From positions 172,674 through 236,673 of the forward strand of contig QEOQ01000274.1 in NCBI GenBank assembly GCA_010279815.1: DNA of 64,000 bases. The letters are read 5' to 3'. Origin of the DNA: Brachionus plicatilis. Lineage: Eukaryota > Rotifera > Eurotatoria > Ploima > Brachionidae. The first letter of the stretch is position 1; every line of letters begins with the position of its first letter. Below, in pieces: positions 23,137 through 32,700 of this stretch. The notes under the pieces are model-generated. The model did no database searches. It saw nothing but the letters and a program-made list of their open reading frames with translations, and was not told the origin of the DNA. The position numbers and the translations under genes were made by a program.

Positions 23137-23531
23137 AATACGTATTTTGTGTAAGTTTCACATATTAATTTTTATTAAACACATTAAAAGTAGAAAATAG
23201 CCACTTTTTTCTTAAACCAAATGCGAAATGAAAATTTTTTATTTTTGAATAAAAATTTAAATAAAAATGTGTAATTCATAGATTTAAATGTGTAAAATGA
23301 ATCAATGCAAAGAAACGATTTTTTAAAACAAATATTAATATTTGAAAAAAATCAAATATTATATTACTATGTTTAAAATTATTAACGATGACCGGTGGAT
23401 ACACTTGCTAGAAAGGTCGAAAAGGCAGTAGAATGTCAAAATTGAAAATAATTAAATACATTTTTCAGGAATTCAAAGTAATACTTACTTTTTTTATTAT
23501 ATACTTGATATTCTAATTTTTTTTATTTTAA

Positions 23532-24066
23532 ATGGGTGAGGTAGAAAAAAACATATAGTCAATTTTACTAATTTTAGCTTATATAATGAGAGAAAAAAAA
23601 CATAGACAATAAAAAATTAAAAAGAGATAAAACATAAATTACATAAAAAATAACTTAAATAGTTTATATGAGAGAAAATTTAGAATTAATCTGATTCAAG
23701 AATATTTTGAAGAAATAGTTAAAACCCTCCAGTTTGAAAAATTTATAAGTTTTTTAGAAAAATTTTAATTTTAATTTTTCAGCTAATAATGATAAAAATA
23801 CGTGAAAAAGTTAATTCGTCTAATTTGCGCAAATAATTTGAATTTTTGCTTTTTATCTTTAGTTTTAAATTGATTATATTTTTTTTTTAAACTAAAAATA
23901 TTAAAAAAGATTGGATTTTGAATTTATGTTTATTATCTTTTTATAAAATTGGTTTAATGTTTTTTTTTCATTAATGAAATCAATATCTTTCTTAATTCTT
24001 TATTTTCTTTTTTTATGTTTTTTTTTATCTTTTTATATGTTTCGTTCTACCTGGCCCATTTTAAAT
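23532..24066. mobile_element. MITE family with ATGGGTGAGGTAGAA ends (copy 2)
   Basis: The left end AATGGGTGAGGTAGAA and the right end TTCTACCTGGCCCATT are complementary with few mismatches. The interior is alignable with 11768-12247. No ORF is present. Confidence 0.6.
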
Positions 24067-24316
24067 ACGTTTTTTTTATTTTTCAATAAAATTTAAAAAC
24101 AAAAAAAACAATCCTTTTTTACTTCCTTTTGCCATTGATTAGATTAAAGGAAAACCACCAGGACTATAAAATTATCCATTTCAATATGGCTATTTTAGCA
24201 AAACAATGCACATATAAAATAAATTGAATATAAGTAATTTTGTAATAATTAGAAATAACGATTATTTTTTAAAAAATTTTTATTTTAAAAAACTTTCGAA
24301 TAAAAAGTAAATTTGT

Positions 24317-24350
24317 CACGACGCGTTTCGGCCAAATGGCCTTTTTCAGG
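24317..24350 (-). ncRNA. Hammerhead-ribozyme-like relic of Penelope type
   Basis: On the minus strand the order is CTGA, a short A-rich link, GGCC-ATTT-GGCC (stem II with loop), GAAAC, then GCGTC. This is the compact hammerhead layout I know from Penelope-like retroelements, with a very short stem III and a cleavage-site C at 24320. The position that should be the conserved G of CUGANGA is A here, and stem I supports only about 2 bp, so it is probably inactive. A Penelope-like coding fragment occurs at 56.5 kb. Confidence 0.45.
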
Positions 24351-24781
24351 TTTTAAGAGTGAAAGAAAAAATAAAATTTAATAATAAAAATAAGAAAAGA
24401 GGACATACATTTTTTATTTTATATAATAGAAATAAATGTTTTTAGAATATTATTTAATTATTGGAAAAATAGATAATTAGAATAAAATTAATATACAAAA
24501 AATATTTTTTAAAATTAATGTAAAATTAATGCCGAATTTTCATTATTGAAATTTAATATTTAAATTTAGAATAATTTTTTTACAATTCAAAAAATCAAAG
24601 TTAACAAAAATTAACGATAAAAATTTTTTTATAACCTGCACCTAGCAGCAATATAAATCATTTTGTAATTATGACAAAATGTTAACTTAATTTAATAATT
24701 ATCAAAAATTTTTCAAATACTTTCATCATTTTTTTAAGCAAGAATCAACAACTAATTTTCTAGTTAATTATTAAAAAAATA

Positions 24782-25158
24782 ATGGAATATCTGAAAAGAT
24801 ATTTCACCCGCTACAACAAACCAATATCTCTGTTTGTTGCTGTGCTGTCAGCCGGAATAGTGTTTTACAAACCTTTGAAGTTGATTTATTATGATTCAAC
24901 AAAGCCAGAGTTTTTAAATAGTAAAATTATCAGTTGTCAATTAATTAACTGATTTGATTTTAAATAAAAGATCCCAAACGCTTGGAAATGCTTCAAAACA
25001 CTGAGAAACGTAAAGAGCTAATAATCAAGAAATATAATGAATACAAAGAATGCAAAGATCCGGATGAAAAAAAGAGAATTTATGCAGAACTGTCAGCTAT
25101 TCATGAAAATCGACTGAAACAATTTCATAGACGTGCTAATGAACACGAACAGCTATGA
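24782..25158 (+). CDS. Small membrane protein upstream of PIGF, unknown (two exons)
   Basis: I join exon 1 (24782-24920) to exon 2 (24971-25158) across a 50-bp GT-AG intron (GTAAAA...AAAAG), giving 108 residues. One membrane segment lies at about residues 16-36 (ISLFVAVLSAGIVFYKPLKL). A charged, helix-forming C-terminal half follows (PKRLEMLQNTEKRKELIIKK onwards). Such a small N-terminally anchored protein could be mitochondrial, perhaps an assembly factor, but I do not recognise the family. An AATAAA lies just after the stop, and the PIGF start follows 115 bp later on the same strand. Confidence 0.65.
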
Positions 25159-25273
25159 AAAACTTGTATAATAAATTTATTAATTATTTATTTCATTTAA
25201 TTAAATAAGAAATGAGGTTTAAAAACTTTATTCAAATTTAAGCAGCAAAAATTTCAATTTTTTATTTTACAGA

Positions 25274-25726
25274 ATGTATGATCATGAATCCGGCAACAAT
25301 TTATTGAATCTAGTTTTTACACTCATGGAATTTTTAGTCTCCACAATTTTGGTATATTTAGTGGCTGTCAGTTTTGGTGCTTATTTGATAGAAGATTTTT
25401 TAGCTACACTGATTTTTAGTATTTTTTTGAGTTTAATCAGTGTGATGCCTTTTCTAATAATGATTAAGCATAAAAGTCCCATAGAGCTACTAGAAAGACT
25501 TCTTTTTCGTCAGGAATACAAAACCAATATCGAACAGGCGCTTGCTCGAGTGAGTAGAGGTTCGATTATTGGAGCTTGGTTTGGAGCATTGGTCATTCCA
25601 TTAGATTGGGACAGATGGTGGCAAAAATGGCCAATTTCGTGTATTATTGGAGCAGTTGTTGGAATACTTGTTTCTTTATTAATTAACTTAATAAAACTTA
25701 AAAAAAAAGTAAAGCTGGATTCTTAA
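25274..25726 (+). CDS. PIGF: PIGF: GPI-anchor biosynthesis membrane protein
   Basis: The 150-residue hydrophobic protein has about four membrane segments. The family signature is clear: GAWFGALVIPLDWDRWWQKW from residue 100, followed by PISCIIGA, matching the IPLDW(E/D)R.WQ.WPISC region of PIG-F. PIG-F is an ER membrane partner of PIGO and PIGG in adding ethanolamine phosphate to the GPI precursor. The protein is about 70 residues shorter than human PIGF (219) because the first two membrane segments are absent. No upstream exon is evident. The start ATG lies 1 nt after TTTTATTTTACAG, a splice-acceptor-like signal without a local donor, which suggests trans-splicing and operon transcription with the gene upstream. 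Confidence 0.85.
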   Translation: MYDHESGNNLLNLVFTLMEFLVSTILVYLVAVSFGAYLIEDFLATLIFSIFLSLISVMPFLIMIKHKSPIELLERLLFRQEYKTNIEQALARVSRGSIIGAWFGALVIPLDWDRWWQKWPISCIIGAVVGILVSLLINLIKLKKKVKLDS

Positions 25727-26392
25727 TTTTTTGAATAATTTAAAAAATTAACTAAAAATTTTTTATTTGTGGGTTTATTTAATAAATTTTTTATTCGCAG
25801 CTTTAAAAATTTGTTTGATATTTAGACCCTTTTTTTTCCCAGTGAAATTTTTTGCCCAAGAGTTGGACGGCTAATTTTAGTGTTGGCAGTCGATTCAATA
25901 ATCGACAAACTTTAAATTGATTAAATCTTTTTTAGTCAATTATTTAATCGAATAATTTTTTTTGGTCAACTAATAAAAAATTTATCTATATATTAAAGCT
26001 AAATAAGCAAAAAATATTTTTTCCGACAAAATTGCACACAATTAATCACCGAATTTCCTCAACTTTTGCTCTGAAAAATCCGCCACAACCATCTTTTTTA
26101 ATAATTTATTAAAAAAAATTAGTTGAATTTTGAATTTTATCAATCAATTGGAGTCGATTACCAACACTAGCTAATTTTTGCTTATTTTGAAGTTTATGAA
26201 ATAATTTTTTAAAGATACATTTGCCCTTAAAATTTACCTTACAGCTTCAAAAAATAAAATTTTTCACCATTTTTCAAAGGCCAACTTCAGTGGTAAAGAG
26301 CTATGGTAAATTTTTAATCATTGTCTCATAAAATTGTTAATATTTTTAATTTGTATTAAAACTCCAGAAAAATTTTTTTCTGGAAATAAATA
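25727..26392. other. Intergenic, nothing recognised
   Basis: AT-rich 3' flank of PIGF (AATAAA at about 25780). No gene seen. Confidence 0.4.
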
Positions 26393-26850
26393 TGTCACTG
26401 TCAATTTGTAAAATGACTTGGCAAAAAATAAAATTTTCCATTTTTCTTTGACCAGGCATTTAAAAATTCAAAAAAAATCAAAATAACTAATTTTTAATGA
26501 TTTAACAAAAATCAATATTAAATTTTAAAATTTTTTCCCTCGAAAATTTATTTTCATTGATAAAAAAATTTGTTAAAATTTAAATTTTACAAAAACTGAA
26601 CAAAACCCTTAATTAATAATTTAATTTATCAAATTTCTTTATTTAAAAATCTCCCCATTGCATTTCAAGGCAAACTTGAACTCAGCTTTTCCAAAAGAGC
26701 ATCTCATAGCAAAAGAGCACTTTATAAATCCTTTATTTTGCCCAAAATTAAGCACTTATACTGCTTTTTTGTGAAATAAACAATTTCTTTCTCTAGAATT
26801 TTATCATTTGCCAAGTCATTTTACAAAATGACAATAAATTGACAGTGACA
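26393..26850. mobile_element. MITE with TA-flanked TGTCACTGTCAATTT ends, upstream of PEPCK
   Basis: TGTCACTGTCAATTTGTAAA (from 26393) recurs inverted at the right end (to 26850), together with the adjoining AATGACTTGGCAAA block. Both ends abut TA (26391-26392 and 26851-26852), consistent with a Tc1/mariner-type TA target. It has no ORF. Its right edge is about 220 bp from the PEPCK start codon. Confidence 0.65.
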
Positions 26851-27072
26851 TATACAAGTTTAAACAATTCATGAAATCTGATTAAATATTTTAAAGGAAA
26901 GTTAAAACCCAAGTATATTAAGCATAGCTATAACAATTCTAAAAATAATATTAATTTAGAAAATTTAGATCTATTTTTATTCAAATAATTTTTTTTAATA
27001 TAAATTGCTCTAATTTTTTATTACTTAAAAAAAAAAAAATCATTATTAGTCTTGGAAAAAATTAAATTAAAA

Positions 27073-29064
27073 ATGGCTTCAATATCGAGTGATCATCAGC
27101 ATAGACATTATGAAAACATCACTGATGACCGTGTTATGGACGACGATAAACTACTCAAGCTAAGAACTGCCACATTTCAAAGCAATTTGACCAAGCTGCC
27201 CAAAAGCATTCAAAATTATATTGAAGAAAAGGCCAAAATTTGCCAACCTGATGCAATTCACATTTGCGATGGTTCCATTGAAGAAAATAGATTGAACTTG
27301 CAGATTTTGCAAGAACAAGGTGTTCTACAAAAGTTAGAGAAAATGAACAATTGCTGGTTGGCTTTGACAGATCCAAAAGATGTTGCCAGAGTTGAATCAA
27401 GAACATTTATAAGTACCAAAAACATGCTAGACGCAATACCAAAACCAAAGCATGGATTTAAAGAAATTGATCCTTCATTGAACTTGAGAAATTTAAAGTG
27501 CAGTGCTTTGGGAAACTGGATGTCACCAGAAGACTTGGAATATGAACTGGGCCGTAGACTGCCAGGCTGCATGAAAGGAAGGACCATGTATGTTGTGCCG
27601 TACAGCATGGGTCCTGTTGGTGGTCCAATCTCTAAGATTGGAGTTGAATTGACCGACTCGTTGTATGTTGTCTGCAATATGAGAATAATGACCCGGATGG
27701 GTATTGAGGTTTTTGAAAAAATTGGTGATCATGGTAATTTTGTGAAGTGTTTGCATACAGTCGGAGTTCCTTTGCCAACACAGCGAACAATTATAAACCA
27801 CTGGCCTTGCAATCCAGAAATGACCATGATTTCTCATTTACCAGAAAAAAATGAAGTCATTTCGTTTGGCAGTGGCTACGGTGGTAACAGTCTGTTGGGA
27901 AAAAAGTGCTTTGCTCTTCGTCTTGGCTCTATAATTGCCAAGCGAGAAGGATGGATGGCTGAACACATGTTAATTTTGGGTATCACAAATCCCCAGGGTG
28001 TTAAGAAATACATCGCTGCTGCTTTTCCATCTCAATGTGGTAAAACAAACTTGGCAATGTTGAGTCCAACTGTACCAGGATGGAAAATAGAATGTGTGGG
28101 AGATGATATTGCTTGGATGAAATTTAATGAAAAAGGAGAGCTGAGAGCCATAAATCCAGAAAATGGTTTCTTCGGTGTGTGTCCTGGAACTTCAGAGCTC
28201 ACAAATCCAATAGCTCTAAAAGTGGTTCAATATAACACTATTTTCACAAATGTAGCCCATACGGCAGATGGTAAAGTCTATTGGGAAGGATTAGACGATA
28301 ACATGGTTGCACATGGTGAACACTTGATTTCGTGGAAAGGAAAAGATTGGACCAAAGATTCAAAAGAGTCAGCAGCTCATCCAAATTCAAGATTTACATC
28401 ACCAGCTGAACAATGTCCCATAATAGATCCAAATTGGGAAAGTCCAGAAGGAGTTCCGATTTCAGCCATAATTTTTGGAGGCAGACGACCCCAAGGTGTT
28501 CCGCTAATCTATGAGGCATTTGATTGGGAACATGGTGTGTTTGTTGGTGCATCAATAAGATCTGAAGCCACAGCAGCTGCTGAACATAAGGGAAAAGTGA
28601 TCATGCACGATCCATTTGCAATGAGACCATTTTTTGGCTACAATTTTGGAGATTACTGCAAACACTGGTTGAGTTTGAACAAAGAGGGAAGAAAAATGCC
28701 AAAAATATTCAATGTAAATTGGTTCAGAAAGTCAGACAATGGTCAGGGGAGCTTTTTGTGGCCAGGCTTTGGAGAAAACATTCGAGTTCTTGAGTGGATT
28801 TTCAAGAGAACTGATGGTGATGATTCAATCGCTCAGAAAACACCAATTGGTATTTTGCCTAAGCTGGATGGTTTTGATTTACAAGGCTTGGATATCACAA
28901 ATGAAGAAATTCGAGAGCTGTTCAGTTTGGATAAAGATTTTTTGCTTAATGAAGCGGAAGAAATTCGTGAATTTTTCAATGAATATGTTGGAGATTCAAC
29001 TCCTAATGAAATAATTAATCAAATAGATCGACTTGTGATGAGAATTAGAAATTACTTCAAATAA
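27073..29064 (+). CDS. PEPCK: Phosphoenolpyruvate carboxykinase (GTP), copy 1
   Basis: The enzyme converts oxaloacetate and GTP to phosphoenolpyruvate, CO2 and GDP (or the reverse, as in anaerobic invertebrates). The protein is 663 residues when started at the ATG at 27073 (an in-frame TTG further upstream is not a start). Motifs are the P-loop [14 protein letters not shown] (about 316-329) with the reactive Cys, kinase-2 VGDDIAW (about 342-348), [10 protein letters not shown] (about 269-278), and LWPGFGEN in the nucleotide region. The protein is about 40 residues longer at the N-terminus than human PCK1, and that extension does not look like a typical mitochondrial presequence. The P-loop residue before Cys is Gln, where the vertebrate and insect sequences I know have Ala. 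There is no intron in about 2 kb. The middle is nearly identical to copy 2 at 61760, and the ends are not. Confidence 0.97.
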   Translation: MASISSDHQHRHYENITDDRVMDDDKLLKLRTATFQSNLTKLPKSIQNYIEEKAKICQPDAIHICDGSIEENRLNLQILQEQGVLQKLEKMNNCWLALTDPKDVARVESRTFISTKNMLDAIPKPKHGFKEIDPSLNLRNLKCSALGNWMSPEDLEYELGRRLPGCMKGRTMYVVPYSMGPVGGPISKIGVELTDSLYVVCNMRIMTRMGIEVFEKIGDHGNFVKCLHTVGVPLPTQRTIINHWPCNPEMTMISHLPEKNEVISFGSGYGGNSLLGKKCFALRLGSIIAKREGWMAEHMLILGITNPQGVKKYIAAAFPSQCGKTNLAMLSPTVPGWKIECVGDDIAWMKFNEKGELRAINPENGFFGVCPGTSELTNPIALKVVQYNTIFTNVAHTADGKVYWEGLDDNMVAHGEHLISWKGKDWTKDSKESAAHPNSRFTSPAEQCPIIDPNWESPEGVPISAIIFGGRRPQGVPLIYEAFDWEHGVFVGASIRSEATAAAEHKGKVIMHDPFAMRPFFGYNFGDYCKHWLSLNKEGRKMPKIFNVNWFRKSDNGQGSFLWPGFGENIRVLEWIFKRTDGDDSIAQKTPIGILPKLDGFDLQGLDITNEEIRELFSLDKDFLLNEAEEIREFFNEYVGDSTPNEIINQIDRLVMRIRNYFK

Positions 29065-29142
29065 TTTTTTTTTAATTTTATTTTTTTTAAATATAAAAAT
29101 CTAAATCTAAACGAAAATTTTATTATTGATTATTGAAAAAAA

Positions 29143-29659
29143 GGGTCATAACGATTATGTGAACAACTGATCACATAATGTTTACATTTTTTTGAATTAA
29201 AAAAAATCAAAATTTCATAAATTTTTTATCATTTTGATATCTGAATCCAATATTACATGCTTTTATGTTAAATTCTTCAATATAATGTCAAAATAATCTG
29301 AATATGGCTAAGGATATTAAAAAGAAATGTATTAGAAATGTAAGAGATAAAGAAGACAATTGTAAGGAACAAGCCATGGCTAGGCTACTAATCTCAAACG
29401 AGACCGAGATGATTCATGATGATGATGCAATGTTTGGAGAGAATTGGTGAAGAATGAAAGAGGTGTTTAATTGAACATTGCAAAAATGCACCAAAAGTAA
29501 GACTTATTATTAAAATTATATTATTTAGATTTTATTATTTGATCACATTTTTTTATTGATCACAAAATAAAAATTTTGATCACAAAAATTTTCTACATTT
29601 TTTTTCGTTTAAAAAATGATCACATTTTTTGATGATCATTCACACAATCGTTAAGACCC
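29143..29659. mobile_element. Merlin-like non-autonomous element with GATCACA repeats
   Basis: The termini GGGTCATAACGATTATGTGA (left) and, complemented, GGGTCTTAACGATTGTGTGA (right) are inverted repeats. They resemble the GGGTC start of the element at 46558. TGATCACA-type repeats occur next to both ends (about 29167-29178 and 29538-29640). The flanks are A-rich, so no target duplication can be called. Inside, a frame at 29458 reads KRCLIEHCKNAPK, the C-x4-C zinc-ribbon remnant also seen in the two sister elements. The rest is broken by stops. Confidence 0.6.
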
Positions 29660-29794
29660 AACAAAAAAAATTAGACAAAAAACGCTTCTCTCAAATAAAA
29701 TTTTTTTTATAAAATAGCCAAAATTGTTATAAACAAATAAATAATTGAAAAAGTCTTTAAGTGATTAAAATTTTTTAAAAATAAAAAAAAAAAA

Positions 29795-32700
29795 TTAAAA
29801 CCGACTGAATTTAATTTTATCATTGTGTAAATTAAAAACTTCGAAACCACTTAATTCAAAGTCATCATAATTAACTTTAAGATTTTTTCTTTCATTAATA
29901 AAAGCTTCATAAATTTTCAAATTGCTCTCTTTTATTTGAACAGTGGTGGGATCATTAAGACGGTTCATATTCAAATGATCTTCATAAATGGCCAAATTTT
30001 TATCTGAAAAAGTCTTCAACGGGTCTTGACATAACTGTTCCGCTACAAAAAACTTTTGGTACACTTTATCTTTGGTATGTTTGTAGCTTATTTGGATGCG
30101 CTGCGCATCTTCTGCATATTTCATGTAAACATTTAAACTCTTGGTTGGAACTTCGTATATTTTTCTGGCTTTTTTCTCTGGTGATGAACGACTCAAAGGT
30201 TTTTCGCTATTATTTGCCTTGAGAGAAAAATCAGGAACAAAAGAATTCGAATCATCCGTAAAGTCATCATCAGACGAAGAATTTAGAAGCATTGATTCAG
30301 TACTTAGATTTTTGGCACTATTAGTCAAGCCTGAAAAGCTTTTCTTCTTGAATTTGAACGGATCCAGAATTGCCATAATATTTCCAGTAAATCCCTGACT
30401 TGGCAAATTGTTCGCAATACGATTTGTACTCAAGTTGTTGAAGTAGAAAATCTCATGAAATGCTGTCAACCGATTCGGTGTGTAAAAATCATCATACAAG
30501 TTTATTTTTGGATCATTCTTGCTCTTCAATGGTTCAACATGCATAAAATCCGCTAAGCTTTTAAATTCTGAGGCAGCAAAAAAATTAAATTAAAGAAAGT
30601 TTTTTTTTGTTTCCTTTTATTATTTACCTATTTCGTAAGGCATAGGTAAGCATTCAAAAAGTTTCAAATCGATCCATTCTATGTAATTTTTGAGTGACTT
30701 ATATGGCTGCATTATTAAGCTATCATGTAGATAGCAGTCTGTGTTCAGCTCCCAAATGTGACAAGAGCTTGATTTTGGTTGAAAAATTCCAAGAAATAAA
30801 TTGATGGCATTCTGTTTATCAGCGTCTATTTTTTTTAAATATTAAATTAAGTACTTTTTATATGCATAATTATTAACTATTTTTATTTGAAGAGATTTTA
30901 TGAATTTTTATACCAATCTAAGCTTAAATTTTTGTTCAAAGAAAAATATCTTATGGAAAAACTTTCAAAAATTAATTTGATTAAACAAAATTTTTTATTA
31001 ATTTCTGAGATTAATTGCTGACAAAATAAATACAAACAAAAAAATGAGCTCCTCAACTTCCAGTTCAATTAGAATTTTTTTTTCTCTTAAAATTACCACA
31101 TTGTGAATTTTAAAACAAAATTTAAAAAGCTTTAAAAAATTACATTTATGAGATTAAAATTTGTTCTTTAAATTGTATCAGCTGACACATTCAATTTTTT
31201 ACCTAAATTCAGCTTCTGAAAAACAATTTTCTTACAGTGCCGATTTGAAATCTACTTGTCAAATCGGCACTGTATATAGTTTAATATTTTAGAATTTTAG
31301 AGTTAATTTAGGTGATAAATTGAAGATATCAGCTGATACAATTCACAAAACCAATTTTTTAGAAAAAAAGATTGTTCTTCAATTTTTAAAAAATTCACTA
31401 AGATTATTATTATATTAAATAAATTTCTATTTTGTGATTTTTAAACTTTTCAATTATTTAATTTTTTAGGAAAAAAACATTCTAAGAAATGAACATTAAC
31501 CTTAACTAGATTATCGATCAAATGTTATCTCTATGTAGGCAAATTGAAGTTTCAGATCAAATTTTAAGATCAAATCGATCATTTAAAATTTCAAAACTTA
31601 ATTAATCTAATGATTTTGATAATATTTAAGAAATAAATACTAAACATTACTAGACATGTTATGTCTAATAATAGTTCATTATCAAATAAACATCAAAATG
31701 ATTGATCTCTAATTTATTTGACAAAAACAGTCTATAATTTAAATAATTCAGGTTAAGTTAATTCACAAATTCAAATTTATAACTTTTATATCCATTCATT
31801 CAAACTAAAATAATTTTATTTTTCCACTTAAATAAATTTTAAATTTAAAAATAGTGAAATTTTTTGTCTTTAAAAGTAAATTTTCAGTAAAAATCAATTA
31901 AAATATTTAAACCTTTTAAAGTTCGATAAAAAGGAACATTTTAAAATTTTAAATATGAAAATAAACTTGACATTACATGTCAAGTCATTGCCTAGGAAAA
32001 AAAATATTTTTCTCTATTATTTAAAAAAAATATTACAATTTATATTTTGATCTTTTGATCTTGATCTTAAACTTCAATTTGCCTCTATGTACTGATTTGA
32101 AAGTTGGTGCAAAGATTGGTGAGATTAATTTGTCCATTCTTGCCTACTGTGATGATATAGTCTTATTATCACCCTCGGAAGAACACATTCAAATTTTGCC
32201 AAGCCTACCTATTGGAAATCAAAATTCAATAAATGGTGTCGTGGAAAATAAGATGAAAAAAGTGAAAAGAGATTTTACTCTCTAAATAGTGTTGGATGCA
32301 TACCAAAACTAATGAGGCCTGAAACTATATCTTTTTTTATAAAAACAGTTCTCTCAATCAACCTCTAGATATCATTTAGATAATATCTTCATTAATGAAA
32401 AGAGTTTGAAGGAATTTGATATACGAGAAAATATTTGAATACTTAAGGAAAGATTATAAAATATTTGATATGGTGCTTTGAATGAAGCAATTCTGGACTA
32501 AATGACTCGATAAAATACATTTTTTTTTAATTGAATTTTGTATGTTAAATAATCTAAATCATTTTCTTGTATATAAACTAAATTTTTTACTTAAGGACAT
32601 TTTGAATCTGAAAATCTAACTTTTAAAAAAATTTTAAAAATTAAATAAAATATTATAAAATAAAATATTTAAATAAACTAAAATAAAATTTTTTGAAAAA

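Noticed and set aside
27258..27677. 139-residue antisense open frame over PEPCK, also present antisense to copy 2
   Set aside because: It is a shadow of the conserved PEPCK sequence on the other strand. Its conservation follows from the sense protein.
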